The notes beneath the pieces are model-generated. The model was given only the letters and a program-made list of their open reading frames with translations. It ran no database searches and was not told the DNA's origin. Shown here one piece after another: positions 1 through 9,255 of a stretch of 64,000 nucleotides of DNA (within the stretch, counting starts at the first letter, position 1; each line of letters begins with the position of its first letter). Origin of the DNA: Clostridium sp. NkU-1 (GTDB taxonomy: Bacteria > Bacillota_A > Clostridia > Lachnospirales > Lachnospiraceae); NCBI GenBank assembly GCA_001312405.1, contig BBDR01000009.1, positions 62,001 through 126,000 on the forward strand, written 5' to 3'. Both the position numbers and the translations under genes were made by a program.

Positions 1-1
1 A

Positions 2-391
2 AAAGCGGGTATCTCATCCCCCTGTCAGATCAGGAGCAGCCGCTCTGCAGACTCAGGATTTCCGGTAGACGACCCCGATACTGTCGCAGAGCTTGAGAAG
101 GTGCGGGAATCAATGCCAAAGCCAGAGAGGGAGAATCATGAGGCACAGATAGAGCGGGTTATCTGCTTTATGGAAAAAGGTGAAATACATCGGGAAGACA
201 GCGCAGACGGCCGATTGGCTCTGGAAGTCATTACGGCTATCTATCAATCCGGATTTACGAAATCGACGGTCCGTTTGCCTTTGGGCAAGGACAGTCTTTT
301 ATATGATAAAAATGGAATAAATGAAAATGGAAGGAATTTCCATGCGGCAAATCGAAATGCTGGCAGCGGAAATCAGGAGGAACTTAAGTGA
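2..391 (+). CDS. C-terminal part of a Gfo/Idh/MocA-type oxidoreductase (partial)
   Basis: The frame is open from the left edge of the window to a TGA at 389-391, so this is the 3' end of a gene that begins outside. The tail contains an [16 protein letters not shown] segment, which resembles the closing strand of Gfo/Idh/MocA NAD(P)-dependent sugar dehydrogenases, where an Ile-Tyr-(Glu/Gln)-Ser element is followed by a Pro-Leu. No Rossmann motif is visible because the N-terminus is missing. The stop overlaps the start region of the alpha-glucuronidase gene, so the two are probably co-transcribed in a glucuronate or xylan oligosaccharide pathway. The first ~30 codons look unlike the family and may follow an indel. 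The family call rests on one short motif and is tentative. Confidence 0.45.
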   Translation, partial: KAGISSPCQIRSSRSADSGFPVDDPDTVAELEKVRESMPKPERENHEAQIERVICFMEKGEIHREDSADGRLALEVITAIYQSGFTKSTVRLPLGKDSLLYDKNGINENGRNFHAANRNAGSGNQEELK

Positions 392-2343
392 TGTCAAAAA
401 CAAGGGATCTGTGCTGGCTGATAAAGAAAGTACATCAGCCGGATATATCCGGTTATCATATCAAAGATAAAAAAGACAGTATTGTAATGAAAACCATAGA
501 GAGAGAGCTGACCCTGTTATTTGAAGGCGCAGAGCCGTCGGATGATCCGGGATCTTCCCTGGTGCTGTCACTGGCAGGTGCTGGTGGCAGTGATGGATAT
601 GAGATAAGAAAGACAGAGACAGGCTATGGAATAACTGCTTCTACTGAGAAAGGGCTTCTTTATGGAGTGTTCAGCCTTCACCGCATTCTGATCACAAAAG
701 GAACGCTTCCCTTTATGAGCGAACCGGATCAGAGCATCCGCATGATAAACCATTGGGATAATTTCGACGGTTCCATTGAGCGCGGTTATGCGGGAGAGTC
801 AATCTATTATGATGGAAACAACTTCAGAGGAGATATGGAAATCGTCCGCTCTTACGCAAGACTTCTTGCAAGTACGGGCATCAATGCCATATCAATCAAT
901 AATGTAAATGTACATAAAAAAGAGACATTTTTCATAACGGGCGATAATCTGAAAGAAATCAGAAAGATAGCCGATGTGTTCAGTGAATACGGAATCAGGA
1001 CTTTTCTTGCCATCAACTTTGCCGCGCCCATAGCGGCAGGCGGGCTTGACACAGCGGATCCCCTTGCACCGGAAGTTGATGCATGGTGGGAAAAAGTGAC
1101 AGCTGATATATACAAAGAAATCCCCGAATTTGGCGGTTTTATCGTGAAAGCGGACTCTGAGGGAGAGCCGGGCCCATTTACATATGACAGGACACATGAA
1201 GATGGTGCCAATATGCTGGCGCATGCGGTTAAACCCTTTGGAGGCATTGTTATCTGGAGGTGTTTTGTATACAACTGTGCACAGGACTGGAGAGACAGAT
1301 CTCTTGACCGCGCTAAGGCTGCTTATGATATATTTATGGCATACGACGGCAAGTTCGAGGACAATGTCATTCTCCAGATCAAAAATGGTCCTATTGATTT
1401 TCAGATCAGAGAGCCTAATTCCCCGCTTTTCGGAGCGCTTAGAAAAACAAATCAAATACTGGAATTTCAGATCACCCAGGAGTACACAGGACATCAGATC
1501 GATCTGTGTTATTTAATACCCATGTGGAAAGAAACTTTGGATTTTGACACCTGCTACGGGAAAGATGCTTTTATTAAGAATGAGATCAAAAAGAACTCGC
1601 CGGATCCCAAGCGGTCAGGAATAGCGGCAGTGGGAAGTGTTGGCATGGATCCAAACTGGACAGGCAGCAAACTCGCTCAGGCAAATCTTTATGGATATGG
1701 AAGGCTTGTATGGGACAACTCCCTCAGCTCTGAAGCGATAGCCGGAGAATGGGTAAACCTGACCTTTGAGCTCCCTGAAGACGGGGCTGCAAAGGTCGTG
1801 GATATCCTTACTACTTCCAGAGGTGTTTATGAAAACTATACCTGTCCTCTGGCAGTAGGATTTATGTGCAAACCGGGTATTCATTACGGAGTGGACATTG
1901 ACGGATACGAATATGACAAATGGGGTACCTACCATTATGCGGACCGCAACGGGATAGGCAGAGAACGCTCGGTCGCAAGGGGGACCGGATATACGAGGCA
2001 GTATTCAGATGCCAGATTCAGTGAATACGAAGACTTATCCTCCTGTCCTGATGAACTTCTGCTGTTTTTCCATCATGTGCCCTATACCCATGTCCTCCGC
2101 TCAGGAAAGACTGTGATACAGCATATATATGACACGCATTTTGAAGGAGTGGAGAAAGTAGAGCAGTACGGGAGAATTTGGGAGAGTCTTGAGCCTTTCT
2201 TAGATAAAGAAAGCTATATGAATGTGAGAGACCGTCTTTTGAAACAAAGAGAAAATGCAATTAATTGGCGGGATCAAATCAATACTTACTTCTGCCGCAA
2301 GTCAGGAATCCCTGATGCCCGTGGCAGGAAGATCTATGACTAA
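391..2343 (+). CDS. aguA: Alpha-glucuronidase, glycoside hydrolase family 67
   Basis: The enzyme removes 4-O-methyl-glucuronic acid side groups from xylo-oligosaccharides. The general acid sits in the [11 protein letters not shown] motif (Glu257), and the two carboxylates of the GH67 base site match Asp336 in KNGPIDFQ and Glu364 in QITQEYTG, with the usual 28-residue spacing. The length (about 650 aa) is slightly short of the usual 680-720. There is no signal peptide, so it acts in the cytoplasm on imported aldouronic acids. AGGAGG at 375-380 precedes two possible starts, GTG 388 and ATG 391; ATG 391 is chosen. It is followed by an ABC importer and an esterase, which fits acetylated glucuronoxylan use. 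The reading frame is intact. Confidence 0.93.
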   Translation: MSKTRDLCWLIKKVHQPDISGYHIKDKKDSIVMKTIERELTLLFEGAEPSDDPGSSLVLSLAGAGGSDGYEIRKTETGYGITASTEKGLLYGVFSLHRILITKGTLPFMSEPDQSIRMINHWDNFDGSIERGYAGESIYYDGNNFRGDMEIVRSYARLLASTGINAISINNVNVHKKETFFITGDNLKEIRKIADVFSEYGIRTFLAINFAAPIAAGGLDTADPLAPEVDAWWEKVTADIYKEIPEFGGFIVKADSEGEPGPFTYDRTHEDGANMLAHAVKPFGGIVIWRCFVYNCAQDWRDRSLDRAKAAYDIFMAYDGKFEDNVILQIKNGPIDFQIREPNSPLFGALRKTNQILEFQITQEYTGHQIDLCYLIPMWKETLDFDTCYGKDAFIKNEIKKNSPDPKRSGIAAVGSVGMDPNWTGSKLAQANLYGYGRLVWDNSLSSEAIAGEWVNLTFELPEDGAAKVVDILTTSRGVYENYTCPLAVGFMCKPGIHYGVDIDGYEYDKWGTYHYADRNGIGRERSVARGTGYTRQYSDARFSEYEDLSSCPDELLLFFHHVPYTHVLRSGKTVIQHIYDTHFEGVEKVEQYGRIWESLEPFLDKESYMNVRDRLLKQRENAINWRDQINTYFCRKSGIPDARGRKIYD

Positions 2344-2448
2344 AAGTTGTCAAATAAAAATGGTTTTAATGACTGCTCATTGTAAATTCAGGCGGCATGG
2401 GGTTTTGCAGGCCCTGCAAATAAAAAAGAAAAGGAAGGAAAAAGTATT

Positions 2449-3828
2449 ATGAAAAAGTGGAAGAGAAGTTCAGTTGTACTAGCAGCAGTTTTAGCGGCAA
2501 CAGTCAGTTTCACCGGGTGCGGCGGTAATGGAGGAGGCTCGGCAACGGCGGTGTCATCGGGAAATGCCGGTGAGGCAAAGTCAGATGGGGCGGCGGACGG
2601 TGAGCTGGCTCAGATCAGTTTTTCCTGGTGGGGCAATGACGACCGCCATCAGGCCACCCAGGAAGCTATTGACGCATTTAATGCGGCTCATACGGGCTCA
2701 ATCGAAGTGACAGGTGAGCCTTCCGGTTTCGGCAACCTGGAAGAGACCTTTACTACCCGTTACGCAGGCGGTACGGAAGCCGATATCATGACGGTCAATT
2801 ATCCGTGGCTCATCAAATACAGCCCGGACGGCACTGGTTTTTATGATTTGGGCCAGGTTGCGGATATAGTTGACTTCTCCCAGTATGATGAGGGATTTTT
2901 AGAGACAGGAAAAACTGCCGGTGTGATGCAGGCAGTCCCCTACGGACAGAACACTCTGGGCGTTTATTTGAACAAATCTGCATTTGAAAGAGCGGGTATT
3001 GAAGAGATCCCATCTACATTTGAAGGGTACAAGGAAGCGGCAAAAGTCATTACGGCGCAGAATCCCAACTCTTACCTGATCGTAAGCCCGACTTTCCGTT
3101 TTGCGGCCATTTATTATCTGCAGCAGAAGACAGGTAAGGGTGAATTCGATGAAAATCTGAATATGAATTACACGGTAGAGGACTACAAAGATGCTATGAC
3201 CTGGTACAAGGAACTGGCAGATCTCCATGTATTCTGCTCCAGGCAGGATTATCTTGAAAATGTAGGAAATGACCCTGTATCCATCGCCCAAAATGCAAAA
3301 TATATTGATGGCGGTTATTTGGGAGTACTTGAGTGGACAGGTGGTATTGCTTCCAACGCACAGACACTTGCAGATAAAGGAGATGAACTTATCGTAGCAC
3401 CTCTTCCAACTATAGACGGAGCAGTATTTAAAGGAACCATGGCAAAACCCTCACTGACATTTGCCATTTCCAAAAACTCCAGGCACCCCAGAGAAGCAGC
3501 AGAATTTTTACAGTATATCTTAAATGATCCGGAAGGTACAAAGCTTATGGGTTCAAAGAGAGGTATGGTGGCATCAAAGGCTGCAAAAGCTTCACTTGAA
3601 GCTGACGGACAGATTACGGGAGCCGTAAAGCAGGCTTATGACTTTACGGATAAGGCAGAAGTTATCAATAACTCCCCTATCTTTGAAGATGCTGTATTTA
3701 CAAGTTCCTATGAGAGCAACTATGAGAAATATGAATTGGGTGCAAGCACTGCAGATGAAGCTGCACAGGCATTCTTTGATGAAGCATCTGCTCAGGTTGC
3801 AAAGCTGAAAGCGGAATACGGGAAATAA
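2449..3828 (+). CDS. Sugar ABC transporter substrate-binding lipoprotein
   Basis: This 459-aa protein has a lipoprotein signal peptide with a lipobox ending at Cys24 (VSFTGCGG), then a Gly/Ser/Ala-rich linker and a family 1 extracellular solute-binding fold. The fold is recognisable by the SFSWWGNDDRHQ opening strand, the EADIMTVNYPW region and an AISKNSRHPREAAEFLQYI helix near the C-terminus. It would capture an oligosaccharide at the outer face of the membrane for the two permeases downstream. Given the GH67 and esterase neighbours, aldouronic acids or decorated xylo-oligosaccharides are the likely ligand (inference). GGAAGG lies ahead of the ATG. No ATPase is encoded nearby, so a shared MsmX-type ATPase is probably used. 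Confidence 0.9.
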   Translation: MKKWKRSSVVLAAVLAATVSFTGCGGNGGGSATAVSSGNAGEAKSDGAADGELAQISFSWWGNDDRHQATQEAIDAFNAAHTGSIEVTGEPSGFGNLEETFTTRYAGGTEADIMTVNYPWLIKYSPDGTGFYDLGQVADIVDFSQYDEGFLETGKTAGVMQAVPYGQNTLGVYLNKSAFERAGIEEIPSTFEGYKEAAKVITAQNPNSYLIVSPTFRFAAIYYLQQKTGKGEFDENLNMNYTVEDYKDAMTWYKELADLHVFCSRQDYLENVGNDPVSIAQNAKYIDGGYLGVLEWTGGIASNAQTLADKGDELIVAPLPTIDGAVFKGTMAKPSLTFAISKNSRHPREAAEFLQYILNDPEGTKLMGSKRGMVASKAAKASLEADGQITGAVKQAYDFTDKAEVINNSPIFEDAVFTSSYESNYEKYELGASTADEAAQAFFDEASAQVAKLKAEYGK

Positions 3829-4078
3829 AATGAAATAATAACTGCCGGTTGGGAAATCAGCTGCTGTCTCATTGGTCATTGTAGGTCTGCCGGAAGAGAG
3901 GCGAAGGATTCACGCTGTTTAACCGAATCAAGTAGGGGCGCGGATTGCGAATATCCCCTTGACAATGGGGCCTTTCACTGCCCGGTGGCCCGCAATGACA
4001 AACCGGTACTCCGGTTTAAGAACATATTAACCATATAGCTTTTTGCGGCTATTTCACTAATAACTAGGAGGAATTTTT
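3829..4078 (+). other. Intercistronic region of the xylan transporter with hairpins
   Basis: This 250-base gap separates the binding-protein gene from the first permease gene. It contains the 42-bp hairpin repeat (3923-3964) and a second small hairpin around AAACCGG-tac-TCCGGTTT near 4000-4018. Such structures often stabilise or separate the abundant binding-protein mRNA from the permease mRNA; that role is inference. An AGGAGG at 4066-4071 belongs to the permease gene. Confidence 0.5.
3923..3964 (+). repeat. 42-bp hairpin repeat, copy 1
   Basis: The sequence begins CCGAATCAAGTAGGGGCGCG and ends CCCCTTGACA. It can fold with TCAAG/CTTGA and GGGG/CCCC arms. A second copy of the same length lies at 57858-57899 and differs only at a few positions that fall in the stem. 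It behaves like a REP-type intergenic palindrome. Confidence 0.7.
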
Positions 4079-4951
4079 TTGAAAAACAGCAAGATCGGGC
4101 TTTTGTATATTCTCCCCTGGATAATCGGAATGGTTTTTCTTACATTGTATCCCTTTATCAACGCTCTTATTATCAGCTTTACGGATTACAACCTGGTCAG
4201 AGAGCCAAACTTTATAGGATTTGCCAATTATGCGAAGTTATTTAAAGATAAAGACTTTTTAGGCACACTGAGACAGACTCTTAAATATACAGTAATCACA
4301 GTGCCTTTGCAGCTCGCATTTGCACTTTTTATTGCGTTTATCCTGAATTTTAAACTTAAGGCAATAAACTTCTATCGGACGGCTTACTATGTACCCTCCC
4401 TTCTGGGCGGAAATGTAGCGGTTGCCGTATTATGGCGTTTTTTTATTTCAACAAGATGGTTTATCAACCATTTTCTTGGTATATTCGGTGTTGGACCTGT
4501 AAAATGGTTGTCTTCCGGATCCGGAGCCATGGCTGTCATAGTACTTTTAAAGGTCTGGCAGTTTGGTTCAGCCATGCTGATATTTCTGGCGGCTCTTAAA
4601 GATGTGCCTCAGGATCTTTACGAAGCAGCAAGCGTGGACGGAGCTGCGAAGTCTTATTCTTTTTTTCAAAATTACGATTCCTTTGATCACACCGACGATT
4701 TTCTTCAATCTGGTCATGCAGCTGGTCAATGCCTTCCAGGAATTCAACGGACCTTACCTTATCACGAAGAAAGGCCTTTAAACTCTACTTACCTTACCTC
4801 TATGTTCATATATGACAATGCTTTCCAGCTATTTAATATGGGTTATGCAAGCGCTGCCAGCTGGGTGCTGTTTATTATTATCGTATCTGTTACGGTAGTG
4901 TTATTTGCTACCCAGGACCGCTGGGTATTTTATTCGGATAAGGGGGAATGA
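4079..4951 (+). CDS. Sugar ABC transporter permease, MalF/UgpA type (two compensating indels)
   Basis: This is an integral membrane permease of the binding-protein-dependent sugar importers, with about six membrane segments starting at ILPWIIGMVFLTLYPFINAL. The cytoplasmic EAA loop that contacts the ATPase begins at YEAASVDGA. Just after it the frame is lost: an extra T in the run near 4660-4668 scrambles about 35 codons, and a missing C in AAAGGCCTTT near 4770 restores the frame at LNSTYLTSMFIYDN. Read through, the missing part is an ordinary permease core (FFKITIPLITPTIFFNLVMQ). The start is TTG at 4079 after AGGAGG. The stop is followed one base later by the second permease gene. Confidence 0.88.
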   Translation: MKNSKIGLLYILPWIIGMVFLTLYPFINALIISFTDYNLVREPNFIGFANYAKLFKDKDFLGTLRQTLKYTVITVPLQLAFALFIAFILNFKLKAINFYRTAYYVPSLLGGNVAVAVLWRFFISTRWFINHFLGIFGVGPVKWLSSGSGAMAVIVLLKVWQFGSAMLIFLAALKDVPQDLYEAASVDGAAKSYSFFQNYDSFDHTDDFLQSGHAAGQCLPGIQRTLPYHEERPLNSTYLTSMFIYDNAFQLFNMGYASAASWVLFIIIVSVTVVLFATQDRWVFYSDKGE

Positions 4952-4952
4952 C

Positions 4953-5837
4953 ATGGCACGGACAATTTTGATCAGCGAAGTTGAAAAACGCAGAAGAAGA
5001 AAGTTCATTATAAATGCTGTTTTCAGATATACCATACTTACGGTAGTGGCACTTATTATGATTTACCCCATCGTCTGGCTTGTGGGAGCTACCTTTAAGA
5101 CGAACAATGAAATATTTACATCAGTAAATTTCATACCCAGCAAAATCGACTTTACGCCTTATATCAATGGCTGGAAAACCAGGACGAAATTTACGTTCAC
5201 CACGTTTTTTTTGAACACATTCAGTTTTGTTATACCTAAGATATTGTTTTGTCTGGTAACCAGTTCCCTGGTGGCGTACGGATTTGCCAGATTTAATTTT
5301 CCGCTTAAGAAATTATTTTTCTCCATACTTATGGCGACCATGTTTTTACCGTCGGTGGTAACCAGGATTCCTCTGTATATTTTATGGAAAAACCTGGGTC
5401 TGTTAAATACATATGTGCCTTTGGTTGCTCCAACCTTATTTGCCAACGAGCCGTTTTTTGTATTCATGCTGATCCAGTTTATGCGTTCCATACCGACGTA
5501 TTTGGATGAGGCGGCAACCATAGACGGCTGTAATTCATTTGGAATTTTGACGATGATACTGCTCCCTGCATTGAAACCGGCACTGATAAGCTGTACGATC
5601 TTTCAGTTCGTATGGAGTTTCAATGATTTCTTAGGCCCCCTGATCTATGTGACAAGCCTTTCAAAATATCCTGTGTCACTGGCTCTTAAGATGTCCATAG
5701 ACCAAAGCAGCGGCATAGTGGAATGGAACCAGATCCTTGCGATGTCATTCCTGGCTCTGCTTCCTGCACTGATCCTGTTCTTCTGCTGCCAGAAGTATTT
5801 TGTAGAGGGAGTGACCAGCTCGGGAGTGAAAGGATGA
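4953..5837 (+). CDS. Sugar ABC transporter permease, MalG/UgpE type
   Basis: This is the second channel subunit of the carbohydrate importer. About six hydrophobic segments are visible, beginning at YTILTVVALIMIYPIVWLVG, and the EAA loop reads DEAATIDGCNSFGILTMILL. The ATG at 4953 is preferred over an upstream in-frame start because it lies just after the upstream stop (4949-4951), has a GGGGG Shine-Dalgarno, and begins MARTILISEVEKRRRRK as in this family. Its stop overlaps the esterase start by four bases (ATGA at 5834-5837), so translation is coupled. The frame is intact. Confidence 0.92.
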   Translation: MARTILISEVEKRRRRKFIINAVFRYTILTVVALIMIYPIVWLVGATFKTNNEIFTSVNFIPSKIDFTPYINGWKTRTKFTFTTFFLNTFSFVIPKILFCLVTSSLVAYGFARFNFPLKKLFFSILMATMFLPSVVTRIPLYILWKNLGLLNTYVPLVAPTLFANEPFFVFMLIQFMRSIPTYLDEAATIDGCNSFGILTMILLPALKPALISCTIFQFVWSFNDFLGPLIYVTSLSKYPVSLALKMSIDQSSGIVEWNQILAMSFLALLPALILFFCCQKYFVEGVTSSGVKG

Positions 5838-7706
5838 GCAGCCTTTGTGTAACCCCATACATTTCAGATCATGGGGTCTTGCAGCGAAATGAATTGATAC
5901 CCATTAGAGGTACAGCGGCCGGGAGAGAGTGGGTAGAGGCCAAACTTTTTAGTGCAGATGGGAGCATCGAATTTAGGAAAGAGACCTTGGCGCAAGAGGA
6001 TGGAAATTGGAAACTCGTGTTTATGCCCATGCAGGCAGGAGGCCCCTATTCTATTTCCGTAACATGTGCAGGTGAGAGAAAGGAATTTTCCGATATTTAT
6101 ATAGGAGATGTCTGGCTCATGTCCGGCCAGTCGAATATGCAGCTGCCCATGCAAAGAGTCAGGTATCGTTTTCCAAAGGAATATGGTGAAAACGGGGATC
6201 CACTTATCCGCCAGTTTACCGTTCCGATCAATTGGGATTTTAAGACACCTGCAGATGAACTGTCAGGCGGAAAATGGGAAAGCTATTCCCTGGAAAGCAC
6301 TTCTTATTTTTCAGCCGCAGGATATTTCTTTGGGGTAAAATTGCGGGAAAAATATCCTGTACCCATAGGTCTTATCCTTACTGCGGTAGGCGGTACGCCG
6401 ATAGAGGCGTGGATGAGCAGAAAAGCGCTTGCGGCTTTTCCGGGCAAAGCAAAGATAGCTGACGAGTGCAAATCGGATGAATATGTCAGGGGTAAACAGA
6501 AAGAAGATGAAGAGAGGACTTTATCCTGGTATAAGAAATTAGATGAAACGGATAGTGGGATTTTAGAAGACTGGCTAAATGCCGGCTTGCAGGACACATG
6601 GAAAGCTGTCGACCTTACCGATAATTTCTATTGGAATGAAGATTTTGAAAACCCTGGTTCTGTTTGGTTTAAAAAGACTGTGACGATCCCGCCTGAACGT
6701 TCAGGCAAGCCGCTCCGCCTCTCCCTGGGTACCATTAAGGATGCGGATTACACTTACGTAGACGGGCGGTGCATCGGAAATATCACATACAGATACCCAC
6801 CAAGAGAATATCACCTGGAAGGCCTGACCGAAGGGGACCATGAGATTACAATACGTGTGATCGCTGTGTCCAGATGGATTGATTTCACCAAAGGGAAGTC
6901 CCATCAAATGATTTTTGGAACAGGAGAGGTGCTGCCCATCTCTGAAGGCTGGAAGTATAAGAGAGGTGCATCCATGGAAACTCTTGTTCCTCAGACCTTT
7001 TTTGAGAAAAAAACCCATGGGGATGTACCAGTCTATGATAGCGCCTCTTCATGATTTTCCTATTTGGGGTATGTGCTGGTATCAGGGAGAGTGTAACGCG
7101 GATGACGCCCGTTCCTATCCCCGGTATTTCAAGTGTATGATAGGGGATTACAGACGAAAATGGCATATGGGGAAATTCCCCGTTATTTATGTACAGTTAC
7201 CCAATTATGATCTTGAAGATGCAGGAAACTGGGTTCAGTTTCGGAATATGCAGCAAAGTCTTGCCAAGCTGGCGAACAGCGCCATGGTAGTTGCCATAGA
7301 TTGCGGCGAATACAATGACCTTCATCCAACGGATAAAAAGACGGTAGGGGAGAGAATGGCCATGGCGGCGTATGAGATTGCATATCATGAGCCTGGCGAA
7401 TGGCTGTCACCAATATTTTCCCATGGGAAAAGGAACGGTAATGAGATAATACTTCACTTTGATCATGGAGAGGGAGGATTTGCTGTATCAGGAAATGAAC
7501 CAGGCGGATTTGAAGTCTGCATATCAGGGGAATGGATCTCAGATGGCATAGATATCCGGATCCAGGGCGGTGCGGTGATTTTGTATGCCAAAAAAGGAGA
7601 GGCAATTACCGGAGTACGCTATGCCTGGTCAAATAATCCGGTGAATGCTAATCTCCGCGCCGTATCGGGTCTGCCGGTATCGCCATTTGAGACTGTGATA
7701 GTATGA
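5834..7706 (+). CDS. Sialate O-acetylesterase-like SGNH esterase (one frameshift)
   Basis: This is a carbohydrate O-acetylesterase of the sialate/acetylxylan esterase family. The N-terminal part carries the serine block WLMSGQSNMQLPM near residue 95. A beta-galactosidase-like sugar-binding domain is inserted around residues 250-370 (WFKKTVTIPPERSGKPLRL). The second SGNH block is WYQGECN near residue 415 and the catalytic Asp-His pair is NDLHPTDK near residue 495. An extra A in the run at 7005-7011 breaks the frame between these parts; removing it joins FFEKK to PMGMYQSMIAPL. The expected length is about 623 aa. No signal peptide is present. In this operon it probably deacetylates imported xylo-oligosaccharides (inference). 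Confidence 0.87.
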
Positions 7707-7760
7707 CTGATTGGAAGAAAAGGGTATGGATATTCGTAAGTGTTATTTCAATTATGGTAT

Positions 7761-7800
7761 AAAGATACAGGACCACAGCGGCTGAGGTCCTGTATCTTTT
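7761..7800 (+). terminator. Bidirectional intrinsic terminator after the xylan operon
   Basis: A perfect 14-bp stem, 7761-7774 against 7786-7799 (AAAGATACAGGACC / complement), encloses an 11-base loop. T residues follow on the plus strand and an A-tract precedes it, so it can stop transcription from both the esterase side and the converging minus-strand gene. Confidence 0.85.
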
Positions 7801-7837
7801 ATTGCATAACTGATTGTAGGATAAAAAAAGATTGTAT

Positions 7838-8045
7838 TTATTTTTTCGGCCTTTTCAGAATAAACTGTGATGACAAGGTTTTCATAGGGAACCCATTCCC
7901 TCAATTGCCTGGATTCTTCCAGAATATTTTCCAGATACTCAAAGCTTTCATTTTCAAACATGGTATCCTTTTTCCAGGCATCCTGTGACTTGCAGCGGTC
8001 AACAATGGCTTCAATGGCGGCTGCGTCGGGTTTTCTTGAATTGAG
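7838..8045 (-). pseudogene. 3' fragment of an ABC solute-binding protein gene (paralogue of 14605-15612)
   Basis: Read on the minus strand, this encodes WKKDTMFENESFEYLENILE, EESRQLREWVPYENLV and TVYSEKAEK. These match the last ~65 residues of the solute-binding lipoprotein at 14605-15612 (WKKDTVFEKESFELLENILE and so on). The nucleotide match runs from about 7805 to 8045 and from 14578 to 14815, at roughly 80 percent identity by eye. Upstream of about 8045 the match stops abruptly at a transglutaminase-like coding sequence in another frame. The rest of the paralogue is absent. Extra bases near 8030 and 7846 further disturb the frame. Confidence 0.8.
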
Positions 8046-8887
8046 ACTGCATTATGATAAGATCGCATTTCATTGGCTCTCCGATTGCACGGTGGGATGG
8101 AATATGAGGCGGGAGAATATTGATATCGGTCTGCCAGTACCTTGTCAAATAGGAAAGGATCGAACTCCTGTCCTCCAACGGCAGCAGCAGTACAGTCTAT
8201 ATAGGAAGTCTGGCTGCCTAGTTTAACGGCATTCCAGCTGTGTTCGATTCCCATTTTTGTACCGATTATGACCCAACAGGGGATTCCCAGCTGGTCACAT
8301 ATACCTTTCAGTGCTCTGGAATAGCCGGTGCAGACGGTATTTTTGGTAACCAGGGCGCCATAGGCAGTACGGTCAAAGTGCATGGATTCCGCCATTCGGC
8401 CGGTACCGGAAAGGGAGGCAAGGGTGTAATCGTAGGAAGCATTGCCGGATACTTTCTGGAAGGCCGTGTAAAGAAGATCCTGAGGCAGGTCCGATGGGGC
8501 AGTACGGCGTACGTCTTCTGCCATTTGGATCATTGCGGAAGAAAGGCTGTCTGCCGCTGTATGAAGCGAATCTTCAGAGGCCTGCATGGATAACCGGAAT
8601 TCGTAGGTGCCGAAATCCCCCTTCTCCGTCAGAAGGGTAAAGCTTAGGTCAGAGGCTTCACAGGGAAAGGAAGCACAGTTTATCTCATAGTTGTCAATGA
8701 GATTGAAAATGGAATCATCAGATAATCCTTTGGGCAGCTGTATCACAGCAACAGGAGAAGGAAATGTATCCTCCCATTGGGAAATCAGGCCGGGAATTTC
8801 CTGGGCTGCGGATGCGGATTCGACGACCGGGGCTGTTAGAATCAGGGAGGCTAAAATAGGCAGGAAAGATAAAAATTGAAAATTCAT
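7901..8887 (-). CDS. Secreted transglutaminase-like protein with a foreign, out-of-frame tail
   Basis: A signal peptide (MNFQFLSFLPILASLILTAP) is followed by a region of unknown fold and then a transglutaminase-like core. The nucleophile is in NTVCTGYSRALKGICDQLGI, the His in GIEHSWNAV and the Asp in YIDCTAA, which is the Cys-His-Asp order of the bacterial transglutaminase-core family. Members are exported and act on peptides or cell-wall substrates; the exact activity is unknown. From about 8045 to the stop at 7901 the ORF runs out of frame through the solute-binding-protein fragment, so the last ~45 residues are not native. The natural C-terminus was probably replaced by recombination. It is transcribed alone. 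Confidence 0.7.
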   Translation of the reverse strand: MNFQFLSFLPILASLILTAPVVESASAAQEIPGLISQWEDTFPSPVAVIQLPKGLSDDSIFNLIDNYEINCASFPCEASDLSFTLLTEKGDFGTYEFRLSMQASEDSLHTAADSLSSAMIQMAEDVRRTAPSDLPQDLLYTAFQKVSGNASYDYTLASLSGTGRMAESMHFDRTAYGALVTKNTVCTGYSRALKGICDQLGIPCWVIIGTKMGIEHSWNAVKLGSQTSYIDCTAAAVGGQEFDPFLFDKVLADRYQYSPASYSIPPCNRRANEMRSYHNAVSIQENPTQPPLKPLLTAASHRMPGKRIPCLKMKALSIWKIFWKNPGN

Positions 8888-9055
8888 GCAAAGTACTCCT
8901 TATAAAAAAAATTAGGGTTGATTTTTTAAATATAATGCTGTTATAGTGAAAATAAACAAAAAAAGTTAGGTGACCTAAAAAAATTGTACCTAACTTTTAT
9001 TATACCATCGTTATTCTCATTTGAGAATAGCGAATTGCTGTTTTTTTAAACATTT
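8888..9055. promoter_or_regulatory. Hairpins and palindrome upstream of the transglutaminase-like gene
   Basis: This AT-rich stretch holds two symmetric elements. One is a stem of AAAAAGTTAGGT (about 8959-8970) against ACCTAACTTTTA (about 8987-8998), which could act as a terminator or operator. The other is TATTCTCA-tt-TGAGAATA (about 9013-9030), an 8-bp-arm palindrome typical of a repressor site. The cognate regulator cannot be named. Confidence 0.4.
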
Positions 9056-9255
9056 TTATTTACATAAATTAGATATTTCCAAACTTAAAATTTGCAAAAG
9101 GTAAAGAGCCTGCTGCGAAGTCGAGAAGTGGTTTTTGCCTGGTGCTAAGGGAGAGAAAATCATGGGAGCCTCTGCCTTCGCTGATAGTGTGATTCTTAGT
9201 TTTCATTTGGGGGCGTAGTTCAAGGAAATAGGTATCGGTGCCTGCTAAGGCCTGA
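9056..9255 (-). other. Unidentified decayed coding remnant next to the IS110 fragment
   Basis: On the minus strand one frame reads ALAGTDTYFLELRPQMKTKN followed by HTISEGRGSHDFLSL. It lacks a start codon and does not look like the missing IS110 C-terminus. I cannot assign it. It may be part of another mobile element or of a gene interrupted by the insertion. Confidence 0.25.

Noticed and set aside
865..1494. Long minus-strand ORFs (140 and 200 aa) inside the alpha-glucuronidase gene
   Set aside because: They are antisense to an intact GH67 gene with all catalytic motifs, have no ribosome binding site and show no domain.
4655..4775. Programmed ribosomal frameshifting in the permease gene
   Set aside because: The shift is paired with a compensating indel and dozens of other genes show the same homopolymer fault, so sequencing error is the simpler explanation.
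8240..8593. 117-aa plus-strand ORF with Gly-rich sequence opposite the transglutaminase-like gene
   Set aside because: No ribosome binding site or family; the opposite strand carries the coherent protein with signal peptide and catalytic triad.
9013..9030. TATTCTCATTTGAGAATA as a Fur or PerR box
   Set aside because: The arms are reversed relative to the TGAGAATnATTCTCA-type consensus, and no iron or peroxide gene is adjacent.
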